In this document: one piece after another, positions 34,412 through 44,312 of the stretch | How the letters are laid out: the number at the start of each line of letters is the position of its first letter | How positions within the stretch are numbered: position 1 is the first letter of the stretch | Source: Ferruginibacter sp. | GTDB taxonomy: Bacteria; Bacteroidota; Bacteroidia; Chitinophagales; Chitinophagaceae | DNA length: 57,680 nucleotides | Reading direction: 5' to 3' | NCBI GenBank assembly: GCA_019638635.1 | Contig: JAHBTM010000009.1 | Span: 1-57,680, forward strand | Position numbers and translations under genes: made by a program | Notes under the pieces: model-generated | What the model saw: only the letters and a program-made list of their open reading frames with translations | What the model was told of the DNA's origin: nothing | Databases searched by the model: none

Positions 34412-35661
34412 TGGCGGCAAACCGTTCCAAACATATCCTATTTCTTTCGTATGACGGACTCACCGATCCACTCGGCCAAAGCCAGATTATACCCTATCTG
34501 AAGGGGCTATGCGGTTATGGTTATACTTTCACTATTCTCAGTTGCGATAAACCCGATTTGTACAAGGCAAACCAATCAACCGTAGAAGAACAATTAAGCG
34601 GAGTGGCCATTGAATGGGTGAGTATTCCTTACCACAAATGGCCTCCGGTACTATCATCGGCGTATGATTTCTTGCAGATGAAACGAACGGCGTACAGGCT
34701 TCACCGTAAGTATCGATTCGATATGGTGCATACACGCCCCGGAGTGCCTACCGTAGTGGCTACGGCGATGCAGAAAAAATTCGGAATTAAATTCCTGAAC
34801 GATGTGAGAGGATTCTGGGCACAGGAAAGAGTGGATGGAGGTATGTGGAACCTGCGAAACTTTGTGTACAGGCAACTCTATACATTTTTCAGAAAACATG
34901 AGTTGCAGTGTTTGCTGAAAGCTGATGCGTTGGTGTGTTTAACCGAAGCAGCGCGACATATTATTATGAGGGAAACTGCCGAACACGGAAAAACCACCAA
35001 CCCCACCGTGATACCGTGCAGTGCCGATACTGACTTCTTCGACCCATCCACCCTAAACACCGGTGCATTGGAAGCCCTGAAGCAGCAGTGCGGAATCAAG
35101 GAAAATGAGTTAGTGATCAGTTATCTCGGCTCAATAGGCGGATGGTACCTCACCGATGAAATGATGCACTTTTGCAGTGAAGTACATGCGGCCATACCAA
35201 CTGCCCGGTTTTTATTTATCTCCCCGCACCGCCATGATCAGATTCTACAAGCAGCTCAAAAACAGGGCATTCCTTCAAATCGGTTGATTACGGTACGTGC
35301 AGAACGCAGCCTGGTGCCGTTATATTTATCCCTCAGCCATTTTAATTTATTTTTTATCCGGCCGTGTTACTCAAAACTGGCTTCATCACCTACTAAACAT
35401 GGTGAAGTGATGTCTATGGGTATTCCGGTTATCACCAATAGCGGAGTAGGAGATTTAGACGATATCATCCAACGCACTCAATCGGGCTGGCTGGTAGAAA
35501 CATTCAGTAAGGATGCTTATGCAGATGTGGTGCGTCGATTGCAAAGCCCTTCACCGTTTAACGCAACAGCTATCCGGCAATCAGCTCTGGAAATATACGG
35601 ACTCCAACATGCCGTACAACGGTACAGAGAGGTGTATCGTACCATACTGGGAGATGAGTAA
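34411..35661 (+). CDS. Glycosyltransferase family 4
   Basis: 416 residues; ATG at 34411 shares one base with the vioF stop (TGATG), so the two are translationally coupled. N-terminus ILFLSYDGLTDPLGQSQI, then TRPGVPTVVATAMQKKFGI and LNDVRGFWAQERVDGG. The donor domain has ISYLGSIGGWYLTDEM and SPTKHGEVMSMGIPVI, where a KxxE-like arrangement replaces the usual E-x7-E. A transferase of the surface glycan; sugar unknown. Confidence 0.88.
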   Translation: MAANRSKHILFLSYDGLTDPLGQSQIIPYLKGLCGYGYTFTILSCDKPDLYKANQSTVEEQLSGVAIEWVSIPYHKWPPVLSSAYDFLQMKRTAYRLHRKYRFDMVHTRPGVPTVVATAMQKKFGIKFLNDVRGFWAQERVDGGMWNLRNFVYRQLYTFFRKHELQCLLKADALVCLTEAARHIIMRETAEHGKTTNPTVIPCSADTDFFDPSTLNTGALEALKQQCGIKENELVISYLGSIGGWYLTDEMMHFCSEVHAAIPTARFLFISPHRHDQILQAAQKQGIPSNRLITVRAERSLVPLYLSLSHFNLFFIRPCYSKLASSPTKHGEVMSMGIPVITNSGVGDLDDIIQRTQSGWLVETFSKDAYADVVRRLQSPSPFNATAIRQSALEIYGLQHAVQRYREVYRTILGDE

Positions 35662-35663
35662 GC

Positions 35664-36566
35664 TTACACTTTTCTGCCAATCGCATGATAGAAAGGAGAA
35701 CGCGGACTCACCTTCACATCTTTTAAACCACAGTTCTCCATCATTTGTATCACCTGTGCTTTGGAGAAACGTTGTTCCAGTTTGGTTCCGAATTTATCTA
35801 AGGCATCATTGCGAATTACAAAAAAGGATTTGTCGTTGTATGCCGCCAAAGGCATTTTTTTAGCCACTTTTCTTAAACCAATCAATACGAGGAAGCGAAC
35901 CCATAACACCAAGGGCATATATATCAGCACCGCCAAAATATCACACACCACGCGCTTCAGTCCCGCCGGTAAACGGCATACCACTTTTCTGATTTGGTCG
36001 CTCAACCAAAACAATGTTTTAAACCACCATCCGCGGGTTTCGAGGTTGTGGTATAGGTAACAATAAAAATGTCCGCCCTTTTTTACCTTACGTACACAAT
36101 CTTTCATGGCCTGTTGGGTATCGGGTATGTGGTGTAACACCCCCACACTCATGGCAAAATCAAATGTTTCATCCTCAAAAGGAATGGTTTCAACACTCGC
36201 CTGAGTGAGGCGTACATTATCAATGTTGCCTAACAGTTTATCTGCCGCAAAAATGGCATGGCTCGGATCGATGGCTTCCATGAAACCCACTTTTTGAGTG
36301 AGGTACTTGGTCCAGCGCCCCGTACCACAACCAATATCGAGCGCATACGTTTGTTTGTTGACGATAGAGTCATCTACTATATCAAAATATTCCTGTGCTA
36401 TGCGATGAATGGTTTCATCTGAAAAATCATGAAACTTCACCCATTCGTCACCGAAAGATTGAACGACCTCTTCGTTTATGTTTTCGCCCTTGGTTGAAAA
36501 GAGTGCAATTTCCCTGTGGGTTCCCTGTACCGTTTTCAGTGGGGGTTGATTATAATCCTTTTTCAT
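35664..36566 (-). CDS. SAM-dependent class I methyltransferase
   Basis: 300 residues from ATG 36566. Motif I ALDIGCGTGRWTKYL, then MEAIDPSHAIF and SVGVLHHIPDTQQAM, are those of a Methyltransf_11 enzyme. The N-terminal ~60 residues with SFGDEWVKFHDFSD occur in sugar-cluster methyltransferases. Residues ~180-240 contain a hydrophobic, positively flanked segment that may dip into the membrane. Convergent with the GT4 gene, two bases apart. Substrate not predictable; a lipid or sugar is likely from context. Confidence 0.86.
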   Translation of the reverse strand: MKKDYNQPPLKTVQGTHREIALFSTKGENINEEVVQSFGDEWVKFHDFSDETIHRIAQEYFDIVDDSIVNKQTYALDIGCGTGRWTKYLTQKVGFMEAIDPSHAIFAADKLLGNIDNVRLTQASVETIPFEDETFDFAMSVGVLHHIPDTQQAMKDCVRKVKKGGHFYCYLYHNLETRGWWFKTLFWLSDQIRKVVCRLPAGLKRVVCDILAVLIYMPLVLWVRFLVLIGLRKVAKKMPLAAYNDKSFFVIRNDALDKFGTKLEQRFSKAQVIQMMENCGLKDVKVSPRSPFYHAIGRKV

Positions 36567-36794
36567 TTTAGCCAGCAAAAATAAGGATTAGGAGTCACAT
36601 CATTGGCATGGGTTTATACGTAAAAAATAAAGCCCACAACGTCTGCAATATTTAAAAATTGTATTTCATTACCGGAAAATATACCCACAGCTCATGCACA
36701 CAAATACCAGATTTATCAACGTATTACAATAATCCGGTGCCGTGTTTCGTTTAATATTCGCTTCATAGACTGCCTTACCCTAAACCATTTCCCT

Positions 36795-37793
36795 ATGGAA
36801 AAAGTTATTGCAGTGGTTGTATCGTACAACCGCGAAGCACTCTTACGCGAATGCGTAGATGCTTTAAGAAACCAGACACGTAAACCGGATGCCATTCTGG
36901 TGGTAAACAACGGAAGTACGGACAACACGCTGAACTGGTTAAAACAACAACCCGATCTTCATTACATCACACAGGAAAACCTGGGAGGCGCCGGTGGATT
37001 CAATACCGGGATTGCTTGGGCATACCGTGCAGGATTTGCATGGATATGGTGTATGGATGATGACGGGTATCCCCAATCCAATGCACTGGAAGAATTACTG
37101 AAACACGAACCGCAACACCGGGCGTTGTTGAATTGTGCGGTCATCAGTAAAGAAGATCAACAAAGTTTTGTATGGAAAACCGCTCACTACAAAAAGCTGC
37201 AGGATGTAACGGAGCCCCTTATAAAAGGTATTGCACACCCTTTTAACGGTACGCTGATTCACCGTGCAATTGTTGAAAGAGTGGGTATGCCCAAAACCGA
37301 TTTATTTCTTTGGGGAGATGAAACCGAATATTACTACCGCATCGTGAAGCAAAATGAATTTCCGGTGTACACCGTGAGTACTAGTGTACACTATCATCCA
37401 CCTTCTGCATTTAGTTATAAGAACGACTGGGATTTCCAATCAGCCTGGAAAATGTACTATTATGTACGAAACAGATTCCATGTACACAGAGCCAAATGCT
37501 CCGGCAGAATCTCTGCTATAATACACTATGCGGCATTTATCGTTGCGTTCTGCGGCATTATATTGGTATATCAGAAAACCGACAAACTCCGGAAATTAAG
37601 TTTTATGGTTTGGCCGGTAAAAGATGCCCTGCAACACAATTTTTCTGCCACACCACCGTTTATACTCCGGAAACTGCACCAACAGGCATCCGTAAGTTTG
37701 ATAACTGTTTGGCAACATAACCTGAAACAACTTTGGCAGGCAGCCCTTGCTCCATTTAACCCGGCAGCAAAAGCAAAGACCGCCAATGCATAA
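36795..37793 (+). CDS. Glycosyltransferase family 2
   Basis: 332 residues, GT-A fold, inverting. VIAVVVSYNREALLRECVDAL opens the domain, then NNGSTDNTLNWL and GAGGFNTGIAWAYRAGFAWIW, with the metal-binding DxD in CMDDDGYP and FLWGDETEYYYR near residue 175. This layout resembles rhamnosyl- and galactofuranosyl-transferases (WbbL/GlfT2-like). The C-terminal ~100 residues are basic with a hydrophobic helix (FIVAFCGIILVY). A strong terminator follows. Confidence 0.92.
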   Translation: MEKVIAVVVSYNREALLRECVDALRNQTRKPDAILVVNNGSTDNTLNWLKQQPDLHYITQENLGGAGGFNTGIAWAYRAGFAWIWCMDDDGYPQSNALEELLKHEPQHRALLNCAVISKEDQQSFVWKTAHYKKLQDVTEPLIKGIAHPFNGTLIHRAIVERVGMPKTDLFLWGDETEYYYRIVKQNEFPVYTVSTSVHYHPPSAFSYKNDWDFQSAWKMYYYVRNRFHVHRAKCSGRISAIIHYAAFIVAFCGIILVYQKTDKLRKLSFMVWPVKDALQHNFSATPPFILRKLHQQASVSLITVWQHNLKQLWQAALAPFNPAAKAKTANA

Positions 37794-37819
37794 ATTTCCC
37801 GCTTACCTCTAAAACCAGC

Positions 37820-37846
37820 AATCCCGGTCTATCCGGGATTTTTTTT
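37820..37846 (+). terminator. Rho-independent terminator of the GT2 gene
   Basis: A perfect 8-bp stem AATCCCGG/CCGGGATT with a five-base loop, then eight T. It overlaps the stop of the convergent membrane protein gene, which ends inside the loop at 37829. Confidence 0.85.
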
Positions 37847-39148
37847 GATCTTTCCGTGAAAATCGAGTATCAGGTACAGAGAGATGACATAAAACGGCAT
37901 GGCCGGAATTTTGTATCGCACCAGTGAACCAAAGTTTAATGTGGTGGCACCCACAAACAAACCGAATATCAGGGCAAATAAAAAGCAATACAATACAATC
38001 GGACTTCGGAAAATGGTAACAAAGAATTTGATGAAGCCCACTTTAAACATAACATACAGCGTAAATATCATCAGCAATAAACTCTCTACCGATGAAAGGA
38101 GGGTTGAAAGTTTTTTGGATTCCCATAAAAACGGACGATAAAAAGTAGCTACGATAGCTGCAGGAGCCATCTTCAAGAGACTTTGCGGCGTTCCATCGAA
38201 TTCAACCCCCAGCGAAAAATTGGAATCCTGTGATTTAATTTGATGAGAATATATTTCCTGATAATTCTGAATAGATTTCGTTAATCCTTCTCCTGCAAAT
38301 TTACCAAGTGCATCTTCAATGTTTTCACTCATACTTAAAAAACCCACGATACTCATCGCAATAAAAAAGAGTACCAGACCTGCCCGCGCAAAACGACTGC
38401 GAATCAATTTTAAATTTTTGAGCAGGAGGAATAATATGAAGAATGGCATGTACGACAACAGGATGTACACTTTCACCAATGCCAGCAACCAGGTGAAAAA
38501 CAACAACATCAACAGGTTTCGGAAGATGTTGTTCTTCGTGTAAAAAATGCTGTGCATCGAATAGGTTACCCATCCCAGTGCGGCAATGCACAATGAATCT
38601 TTTAAAATTCCGGAACTCCAGAATACAAAGGTGGGCAGGAACACAATGGCAATGGCAAATTGTTTATGAAGATATTCATACTGTTCAAAAAAGAACCGAT
38701 ACAATCTCCAGGCACCCGTAAACGCGAACATGGCAAAGAACAGGTTAATGGCCAGAAACTTTCCCATGGTGAAAAAACTGAAGATGGCCACAAAGCGTGC
38801 CACCATGAAGTTGCTTTCATGATCAAAATATCCGGAGTTGCTAATATCAGCCAGTAAGGCCTGATCAAACTGTGCGGCGGGTTGTATGAGTATGGAAAAG
38901 TTTGAAGGGTCATCCAGAATGAGCCGGTAAATATTCACGCCTTCCGGGTAATATAAAAGGGTGGTATCTCCCGGAGATAAATACAACACAAACATGCTGT
39001 ATGCCAGGCTGGCCATCACTTTTATCCAGAAACCCCTGCGATGATATTTTTTCAACACCGGGCGCTTGTATCTTTTTCTTCTGAAAGAAAAAAACAGGTG
39101 GAAGATAAAAACCCAGATAAAAAAAATGATAAAGTCTAAAAAATCCAT
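37829..39148 (-). CDS. Polytopic membrane protein, candidate polysaccharide polymerase (Wzy-like)
   Basis: 439 residues with about ten membrane helices. Signature-like segments are FLPTFVFWSSGILKDSL (about 173-189) and YRPFLWESKKLSTLLSSVESLL, both recurrent in membrane proteins of Bacteroidota glycan loci. A large extracytoplasmic loop (about 280-325) lies between helix groups, as in O-antigen polymerases. Location between GT2 and asnB supports a role in polymerising or ligating the glycan; Wzy families share little sequence, so this is inference from topology. It is transcribed opposite to most of the cluster. Confidence 0.6.
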   Translation of the reverse strand: MDFLDFIIFFIWVFIFHLFFSFRRKRYKRPVLKKYHRRGFWIKVMASLAYSMFVLYLSPGDTTLLYYPEGVNIYRLILDDPSNFSILIQPAAQFDQALLADISNSGYFDHESNFMVARFVAIFSFFTMGKFLAINLFFAMFAFTGAWRLYRFFFEQYEYLHKQFAIAIVFLPTFVFWSSGILKDSLCIAALGWVTYSMHSIFYTKNNIFRNLLMLLFFTWLLALVKVYILLSYMPFFILFLLLKNLKLIRSRFARAGLVLFFIAMSIVGFLSMSENIEDALGKFAGEGLTKSIQNYQEIYSHQIKSQDSNFSLGVEFDGTPQSLLKMAPAAIVATFYRPFLWESKKLSTLLSSVESLLLMIFTLYVMFKVGFIKFFVTIFRSPIVLYCFLFALIFGLFVGATTLNFGSLVRYKIPAMPFYVISLYLILDFHGKIKKNPG

Positions 39149-39251
39149 CAGCAGAATTAATTAATCACCACATTGAGTGCTCAACAAAAATATCCATATT
39201 TATCGTCTAGCATTCAATAATATACAGTTATTTTGTTCAACTCTCTTGCCT

Positions 39252-41093
39252 ATGTGTGGTATCGCCGGAACTATAAATTTGCCCTTGTTGTTCGGAAAGT
39301 TGAAGTCCGTTATGATACACCGTGGCCCCGATGCTCAGGAAACATTCACGGCAGATAATGTGTCTTTCGGCCATTTTCGGTTATCCATTCTTGATATGGA
39401 AGGAGGCGCCCAACCCATGCACTTGGGCAGTGATTTAATCATCATCTTTAACGGACAAATTTACAACCACCTCAGCCTGCGTGAGCAATTTGGTTTGCAG
39501 GGCCACACCCGTTCCGACACCGAAACCCTGTTACTCTTGTATCAGAAATTAGGAGCGGCCATGTTACCGCATCTTGAGGGGATGTTTGCCTTTGCCATTT
39601 TAGATCGCGCTAAACAAACACTTTTTCTCGCACGCGACCGGGCAGGTAAGAAACCATTATATGTTTATCATTACCAAAACCAATTTGCCTTTGCCAGTGA
39701 ACTGAATGGCATTAAAGCCATCTGCCATCCCTGCATCCGCGAAGGATATTTTAACCTCTATACCCGGCTGGGTGTTTTTTACCGAACACTGACTCCCTAC
39801 GAGCATACGGAAGAAATGGAGGCCGGCTCATACTGGATGGTGCATACCAACACCCTTTCTGTTGAAAAAGTAAGATGGTTTAACATACATGATCAATACC
39901 TGAAGCACAACAACGACCCGTTCGATAAAGCATTGCATACGGTGGATACCATGCTGCACGCCGCAGTGAAAAGCAGGTTGTTATCGAGTGATCTGGAAGT
40001 GGGTTGCTTTTTAAGCGGAGGCATTGATAGCGGATTGGTTACCTCTATCGCCAGTGAATACACTTCTTCACTGAAAACATTTACCGTATCCTTTCCAGAT
40101 ACATACGACGAAGCTCCACTCGCCGCACTGGTTGCACAACGCTACGGCACACAACACACCGAACTTACTATATCCTTCGACCACCTCCGGCAGGATATTG
40201 AACACATTATTCTGAATTACGGAGAACCATTTTTCGACAGCTCCGCCATTCCATCGTATTACGTAAGCCGCGAAGCTAAAAAACACCTGACGGTTATTTT
40301 GAATGGCGATGGGGCCGATGAATTGTTTGGAGGCTACCGGCGCTATGTGCCATTCAGTAAGTTTGATTTCTTTAAACAAGGAACTGCATTCAGAGCCCTT
40401 GCACGTGGATTGTTTTCTGTGTTACCTCATCCACATGAAAAAAAATCAAAGTATAATTTCCTGTATCGCCTCGTACAACTGGCCTCCAAAAAAAATGTGG
40501 ATGTGTACTTTGCAGCGGGGCTCGATATCCTTGAAGGATATGAACAACATTTAATTCAACCACACAGTGTCGACCTGGAGATGATTCAACAGGATTTTGA
40601 AAAGATTGCACAATCTAACATGAGCGGTTTGAAAAAAATCATGAACATGGATTTTGATTGTAACCTGTTCAGTGATTTATTAGTGAAAATGGATATTGCC
40701 ACCATGAGCCACTCACTGGAAGGCAGGAGTCCGTTTTTATGTAAAGATTTACTGGAATATGCACCGGGTATGCCGGATGAATATAAAATTAAAGGAACCA
40801 CTACCAAGTATCTGCTCCGTGAACTCGCGAAAAAATATTTACCCGAAACATTGATTCATCAACCTAAACGCGGTTTTGAAATTCCGCTGAAACAGTGGGT
40901 GAACGGCGTGTTGCGGGATATGATTTATGATTATGTGTTATCTCCAAATGCATTGAACCCAACCATACTGAAAAAAGAGTTTACACTACAACTGGTAGAA
41001 GGTAAGGTGAAAATGCCCGCAGAAAAAAGAGCCAAAATTTTATGGATGTTATTTTGCATGGAGGTCTGGTATCAAAAAAAGGATAATGCATGA
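39252..41093 (+). CDS. asnB: Glutamine-dependent asparagine synthase-like amidotransferase
   Basis: 613 residues with ATG 39252 chosen so that the nucleophilic Cys follows Met (MCGIAGTINL). The glutaminase domain includes HRGPDAQE and NGQIYNH. The synthase domain has the PP-loop SGGIDSGLVTSIAS and NGDGADELFGGYRRY. In glycan clusters AsnB-like enzymes often amidate uronic acids or amino-sugar carboxylates rather than making free Asn; which applies here is unknown. The next gene starts within its stop (ATGA). Confidence 0.93.
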   Translation: MCGIAGTINLPLLFGKLKSVMIHRGPDAQETFTADNVSFGHFRLSILDMEGGAQPMHLGSDLIIIFNGQIYNHLSLREQFGLQGHTRSDTETLLLLYQKLGAAMLPHLEGMFAFAILDRAKQTLFLARDRAGKKPLYVYHYQNQFAFASELNGIKAICHPCIREGYFNLYTRLGVFYRTLTPYEHTEEMEAGSYWMVHTNTLSVEKVRWFNIHDQYLKHNNDPFDKALHTVDTMLHAAVKSRLLSSDLEVGCFLSGGIDSGLVTSIASEYTSSLKTFTVSFPDTYDEAPLAALVAQRYGTQHTELTISFDHLRQDIEHIILNYGEPFFDSSAIPSYYVSREAKKHLTVILNGDGADELFGGYRRYVPFSKFDFFKQGTAFRALARGLFSVLPHPHEKKSKYNFLYRLVQLASKKNVDVYFAAGLDILEGYEQHLIQPHSVDLEMIQQDFEKIAQSNMSGLKKIMNMDFDCNLFSDLLVKMDIATMSHSLEGRSPFLCKDLLEYAPGMPDEYKIKGTTTKYLLRELAKKYLPETLIHQPKRGFEIPLKQWVNGVLRDMIYDYVLSPNALNPTILKKEFTLQLVEGKVKMPAEKRAKILWMLFCMEVWYQKKDNA

Positions 41094-42205
41094 AACACAT
41101 TGCCCTGATTGAAAATAACATCCTCGCTACGCATACCATCCGTCAAACGCTTACGCGCAGGTTGATGGATGAAGGATACCGTGTTACCATACTCACCACC
41201 GGTGCACCCGAAAGTCTTGAACTGGCCAGAAAAAATGGTTTTACAGTGGTTGATGTACAAAGCAGCAACCAGAATCCTTTGGATATAGTCCGCTATATTT
41301 CCAACATCCGGAAAGCCTTGAAATCCATTCAGCCCGATGTGTGCTTAACCTTTACTATCCGCCCTGCCATCTGGGGGAATGTTGTAACACGCCAACTGGG
41401 TATTCCCACCATAACCAATATAACCGGTATCGGCCCATTGTTCGATCAACATAACCTGGCCTACCGCACCGCACGCACATTGTATAAATTTATCCTCAAA
41501 AAAACAGCAGTTATTTTTTTTCAGAATACCGACGACCGCCAATTGTTTATCGATAACCGGTTTGTTACTCCTGAAAAAGCACAGCTGATTCCGGGTTCGG
41601 GTATTGATTACCGTTATTATGAACCTATGCCAGAGATTCCGGTGGCACAGCCATTTCGATTTTTATTCATCAGCCGGTTGATTAAAGACAAAGGTGTACT
41701 GGAATATGTGGAAGCCGCACGAAGGTTGAAGGGAAAAATCAATGCACAGTTTCAAATAGTAGGGCCCGTGTGGTTGCAAAATCTGCGCGAAAATATTATT
41801 TCCATGGATGATGTGAAGCAATGGGAAAAGGAAGGAATCATTGAGTATGCCGGCGAACAACAGGATGTACGCCCCTTTATTGCTGCGGCATCTGCCGTGG
41901 TACTGCCTTCCTATCGCGAAGGAACAAGCAATGTACTGCTGGAAGCGTCTGCCATGGAAAAACCTTGTATTACCTGCGATACCACCGGATGCCGGGAAAT
42001 TGTAACAGATGGAGTAACCGGTTTTTTGTGTGAAGTGCGTAATGCGACAGATCTCGCTGATAAAATGGAAAAGCTTTTTCACCTCTCCCCTGAAGAACAA
42101 ACGGCCATGGGTAAACGCGCACGCGAAAAAGTGATAAAAGAATTCGACAAACAGATCGTGGTAGATGCTTATTTGGAAGCTATCCGACAACTTACGGGTG
42201 AATAA
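41090..42205 (+). CDS. Glycosyltransferase family 4, PglA-like
   Basis: 371 residues. Segments LTFTIRPAIWGNV, TITNITGIGPLF and LLFISRLIKDKGVLEYVEAAR resemble PglA, which adds GalNAc to lipid-linked bacillosamine. Donor motif SYREGTSNVLLEASAMEKPCITCD supplies the two glutamates. Four-base overlap with asnB. With the neighbouring PglD-, PglE- and PglC-like genes it would perform the second glycan step; donor sugar unknown. Confidence 0.9.
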   Translation: MKHIALIENNILATHTIRQTLTRRLMDEGYRVTILTTGAPESLELARKNGFTVVDVQSSNQNPLDIVRYISNIRKALKSIQPDVCLTFTIRPAIWGNVVTRQLGIPTITNITGIGPLFDQHNLAYRTARTLYKFILKKTAVIFFQNTDDRQLFIDNRFVTPEKAQLIPGSGIDYRYYEPMPEIPVAQPFRFLFISRLIKDKGVLEYVEAARRLKGKINAQFQIVGPVWLQNLRENIISMDDVKQWEKEGIIEYAGEQQDVRPFIAAASAVVLPSYREGTSNVLLEASAMEKPCITCDTTGCREIVTDGVTGFLCEVRNATDLADKMEKLFHLSPEEQTAMGKRAREKVIKEFDKQIVVDAYLEAIRQLTGE

Positions 42206-42626
42206 TGCATCATCCAACCGGATAATTACAATCGCTTGAATTGTACTAGCAACCCAAATATTGCATTCAGCTCCTCCATTGTGTCAAATTCAATCATTGT
42301 CTTTCATCAACCCCTTATATGCCATTGCTCCTCCTCCCGCTCAACCCATATTAACGCCTCCGGTTAAATACTTCCACATTCAGAATCCATACCTTAAATT
42401 TGCGCAGGAACATTTTTAGTTGATGCCTGTATGGTTAACCGGAATGTTGCTGCAAAAACCTCAATTCATTACCAGAACAGAACAAGCAAATCATGTTGGA
42501 TATGATGGAATCCGTACCAAACTACCCTGTCACCGATTGCGGATGGCGGATTAGCAAGGCATCCGGTAACAATTTACTGTTTCATATAATTGATAGAGGG
42601 TCTATGTCTTCAAAAAAAGTACATTC
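42206..42626. other. 420-bp spacer within the glycan locus, possible promoter
   Basis: No gene is recognised; a 43-codon open frame from 42424 has no family resemblance. An exact -7 box TAAATTTG lies at 42395-42402, but no TTG stands at the expected distance upstream, so a promoter for the PglD-like gene and those after it is only tentative. Confidence 0.4.
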
Positions 42627-43244
42627 ATGATTGTAATCGGATATTCCGGACATGCATACGTAGCCTGTGGCATACTCGGTGCTTCAGGCATTGTGGTGTC
42701 GGGATATTGTGATCATGAAGAAAAAAAATTCAACCCCCTTTCGCTGCCCTATATTGGTTCTGAAAACGATTCAACAGTGCAGGAACAATTGCGTCATGCC
42801 GGGTGTTTTATTGCAGTAGGGGATAACCACATCCGTAAAAAAGTTTACCATACGTTGCAATCAGTAGACATTCAACCGGTGAATGCGGTACACCCCTCCG
42901 CGGTGATTGCACCCCATGTACAAGTGGCCCATGGAAATGTGATGATTGGTGCGGGAGTAATCCTGAACCCATTTTCCGTGATTGAAACCGGAGCCATTTG
43001 TAACACACGGGCGGTGATTGAACATGAATGTACAGTAGGAGCCTTTGCACATATTGGTCCGGGTGCGGTACTTTGCGGCAATGTACATGTGGGCGAAGGG
43101 GCCTTTGTAGGTGCGGCTGCCGTTATCCGGCAAGGTGTTCGCATCGGAGTGAATGCCATGATTGGCATGGGCGCAGTGGTAGTGAAAGATGTAGCAGACG
43201 GAGCCGTTGTGGTAGGCAATCCGTCGAGAAAAATAAATGAATAA
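42627..43244 (+). CDS. Sugar O/N-acyltransferase, PglD/NeuD family
   Basis: 205 residues. The N-terminal Rossmann-like domain (IGYSGHAYVACGIL) is followed by left-handed beta-helix hexapeptide repeats (VHPSAVIAPHVQVAHG through IGPGAVLCGNVHVGEGAFVGAAAVIRQGVRIG) with a C-terminal cap VVGNPSRKI. The PglD/NeuD group acetylates the 4-amine of UDP-bacillosamine precursors or sialic acid hydroxyls. The aminotransferase two genes later supports an amino-sugar N-acetylation role. Confidence 0.9.
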   Translation: MIVIGYSGHAYVACGILGASGIVVSGYCDHEEKKFNPLSLPYIGSENDSTVQEQLRHAGCFIAVGDNHIRKKVYHTLQSVDIQPVNAVHPSAVIAPHVQVAHGNVMIGAGVILNPFSVIETGAICNTRAVIEHECTVGAFAHIGPGAVLCGNVHVGEGAFVGAAAVIRQGVRIGVNAMIGMGAVVVKDVADGAVVVGNPSRKINE

Positions 43245-43261
43245 AAAATAAAAAAATATTT

Positions 43262-44233
43262 ATGAAGGTATTGGTAACCGGTGGAGCAGGATATATTGGT
43301 TCAGTATTGGTACGGAAATTATTGAATGCCGGACATACGGTGCGTGTTATTGACAGTTTAAAATTCGGAGGAGAAGCGTTGTACGATGTAATGATGCATC
43401 CGCAGTTTGAATTTATAAAAGGAGATATCCGCAACGCTGAAGATGTGGCAATCGCACTCACAGGTATGGAAGCCGTAGCACATCTGGCAGCCATTGTGGG
43501 CGATCCTGCCTGTAAAAAATTCAGCGACGAAGCCCGTGATACAAACTGGAATGGCAGTGTTGCATTATTTGAAGCTGCTGATAAAGCGGGTATTAAACGC
43601 TTTGTTTTCGCCAGCACCTGCAGCAATTATGGTAAGATGGCCAACCCCGATTCCTTCGTAACCGAAACATCTGCCCTTAAACCCGTATCGCTGTACGCTG
43701 AACTGAAAGTACAGTTCGAAAATTACCTGCTGAACGAGAGGAAAGATTCCGACATGTGTTCTACCGCCCTGCGCTTTAGTACGGTGTATGGTTTTTCACC
43801 GCGCATCCGATTCGATCTTACCGTGAATGAGTTTACGCGCAATGCTGCCATTCATGGCGAACAGGAAATTTGGGGCGCCCAATTTTGGAGACCATATTGT
43901 CATGTAGATGATCTGGCGCGCTCTGTTGTGCTGGTGCTCGAAAGCGATGAATCAAAAGTGCGTGCCAATGTTTTTAATGTGGGCAGTACCGAAGAAAATT
44001 ATAACAAAGGGATGATCATTGAAGAAGTGTGCAAGGTAGTACCGGATACAAAAGTACATTATGTAGACAGCGCCGAAGATCCTCGAGACTATCGGGTGAA
44101 CTTCGATAAAATAAGAAACGAACTCGGCTACACCATCACCAAAACAGTGCCGGATGGCGTACGCGAGATGTATACTCTCCTGAAAACAGGCATTGTAACA
44201 GACCCATTTGCCGAAAAATTCAGAAACATCTAA
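43262..44233 (+). CDS. NAD-dependent epimerase/dehydratase (extended SDR)
   Basis: 323 residues with VTGGAGYIGSVLVRKLL (Gly-rich NAD loop), HLAAIVGDPAC, FASTCSNYG and YAELK as the catalytic Tyr-x3-Lys. STCS replaces the TDE triad of dehydratases, so it is not a 4,6-dehydratase. Epimerase, reductase or other nucleotide-sugar oxidoreductase is possible. A terminator-like hairpin follows before the next gene. Confidence 0.85.
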   Translation: MKVLVTGGAGYIGSVLVRKLLNAGHTVRVIDSLKFGGEALYDVMMHPQFEFIKGDIRNAEDVAIALTGMEAVAHLAAIVGDPACKKFSDEARDTNWNGSVALFEAADKAGIKRFVFASTCSNYGKMANPDSFVTETSALKPVSLYAELKVQFENYLLNERKDSDMCSTALRFSTVYGFSPRIRFDLTVNEFTRNAAIHGEQEIWGAQFWRPYCHVDDLARSVVLVLESDESKVRANVFNVGSTEENYNKGMIIEEVCKVVPDTKVHYVDSAEDPRDYRVNFDKIRNELGYTITKTVPDGVREMYTLLKTGIVTDPFAEKFRNI

Positions 44234-44244
44234 CGAAATATCGA

Positions 44245-44274
44245 AATCCCCTGCAGCAGTAGGGGATTCTTTTT
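44245..44274 (+). terminator. Terminator-like hairpin inside the operon
   Basis: A perfect 8-bp stem AATCCCCT/AGGGGATT with an 8-base loop, then CTTTTT. It sits 12 bases after the SDR stop and 39 bases before the aminotransferase start, so it may reduce or uncouple expression of the downstream genes. Confidence 0.7.
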
Positions 44275-44312
44275 ATCTTGCAACAGATACCGCAAGGATA
44301 AAAAACGTTTGT

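Noticed and set aside
43262-44233. SDR gene as the missing PglF/LegB 4,6-dehydratase
   Set aside because: It has FASTCSNYG, not the STDE/TDK dehydratase triad, and lacks the membrane domain of PglF.
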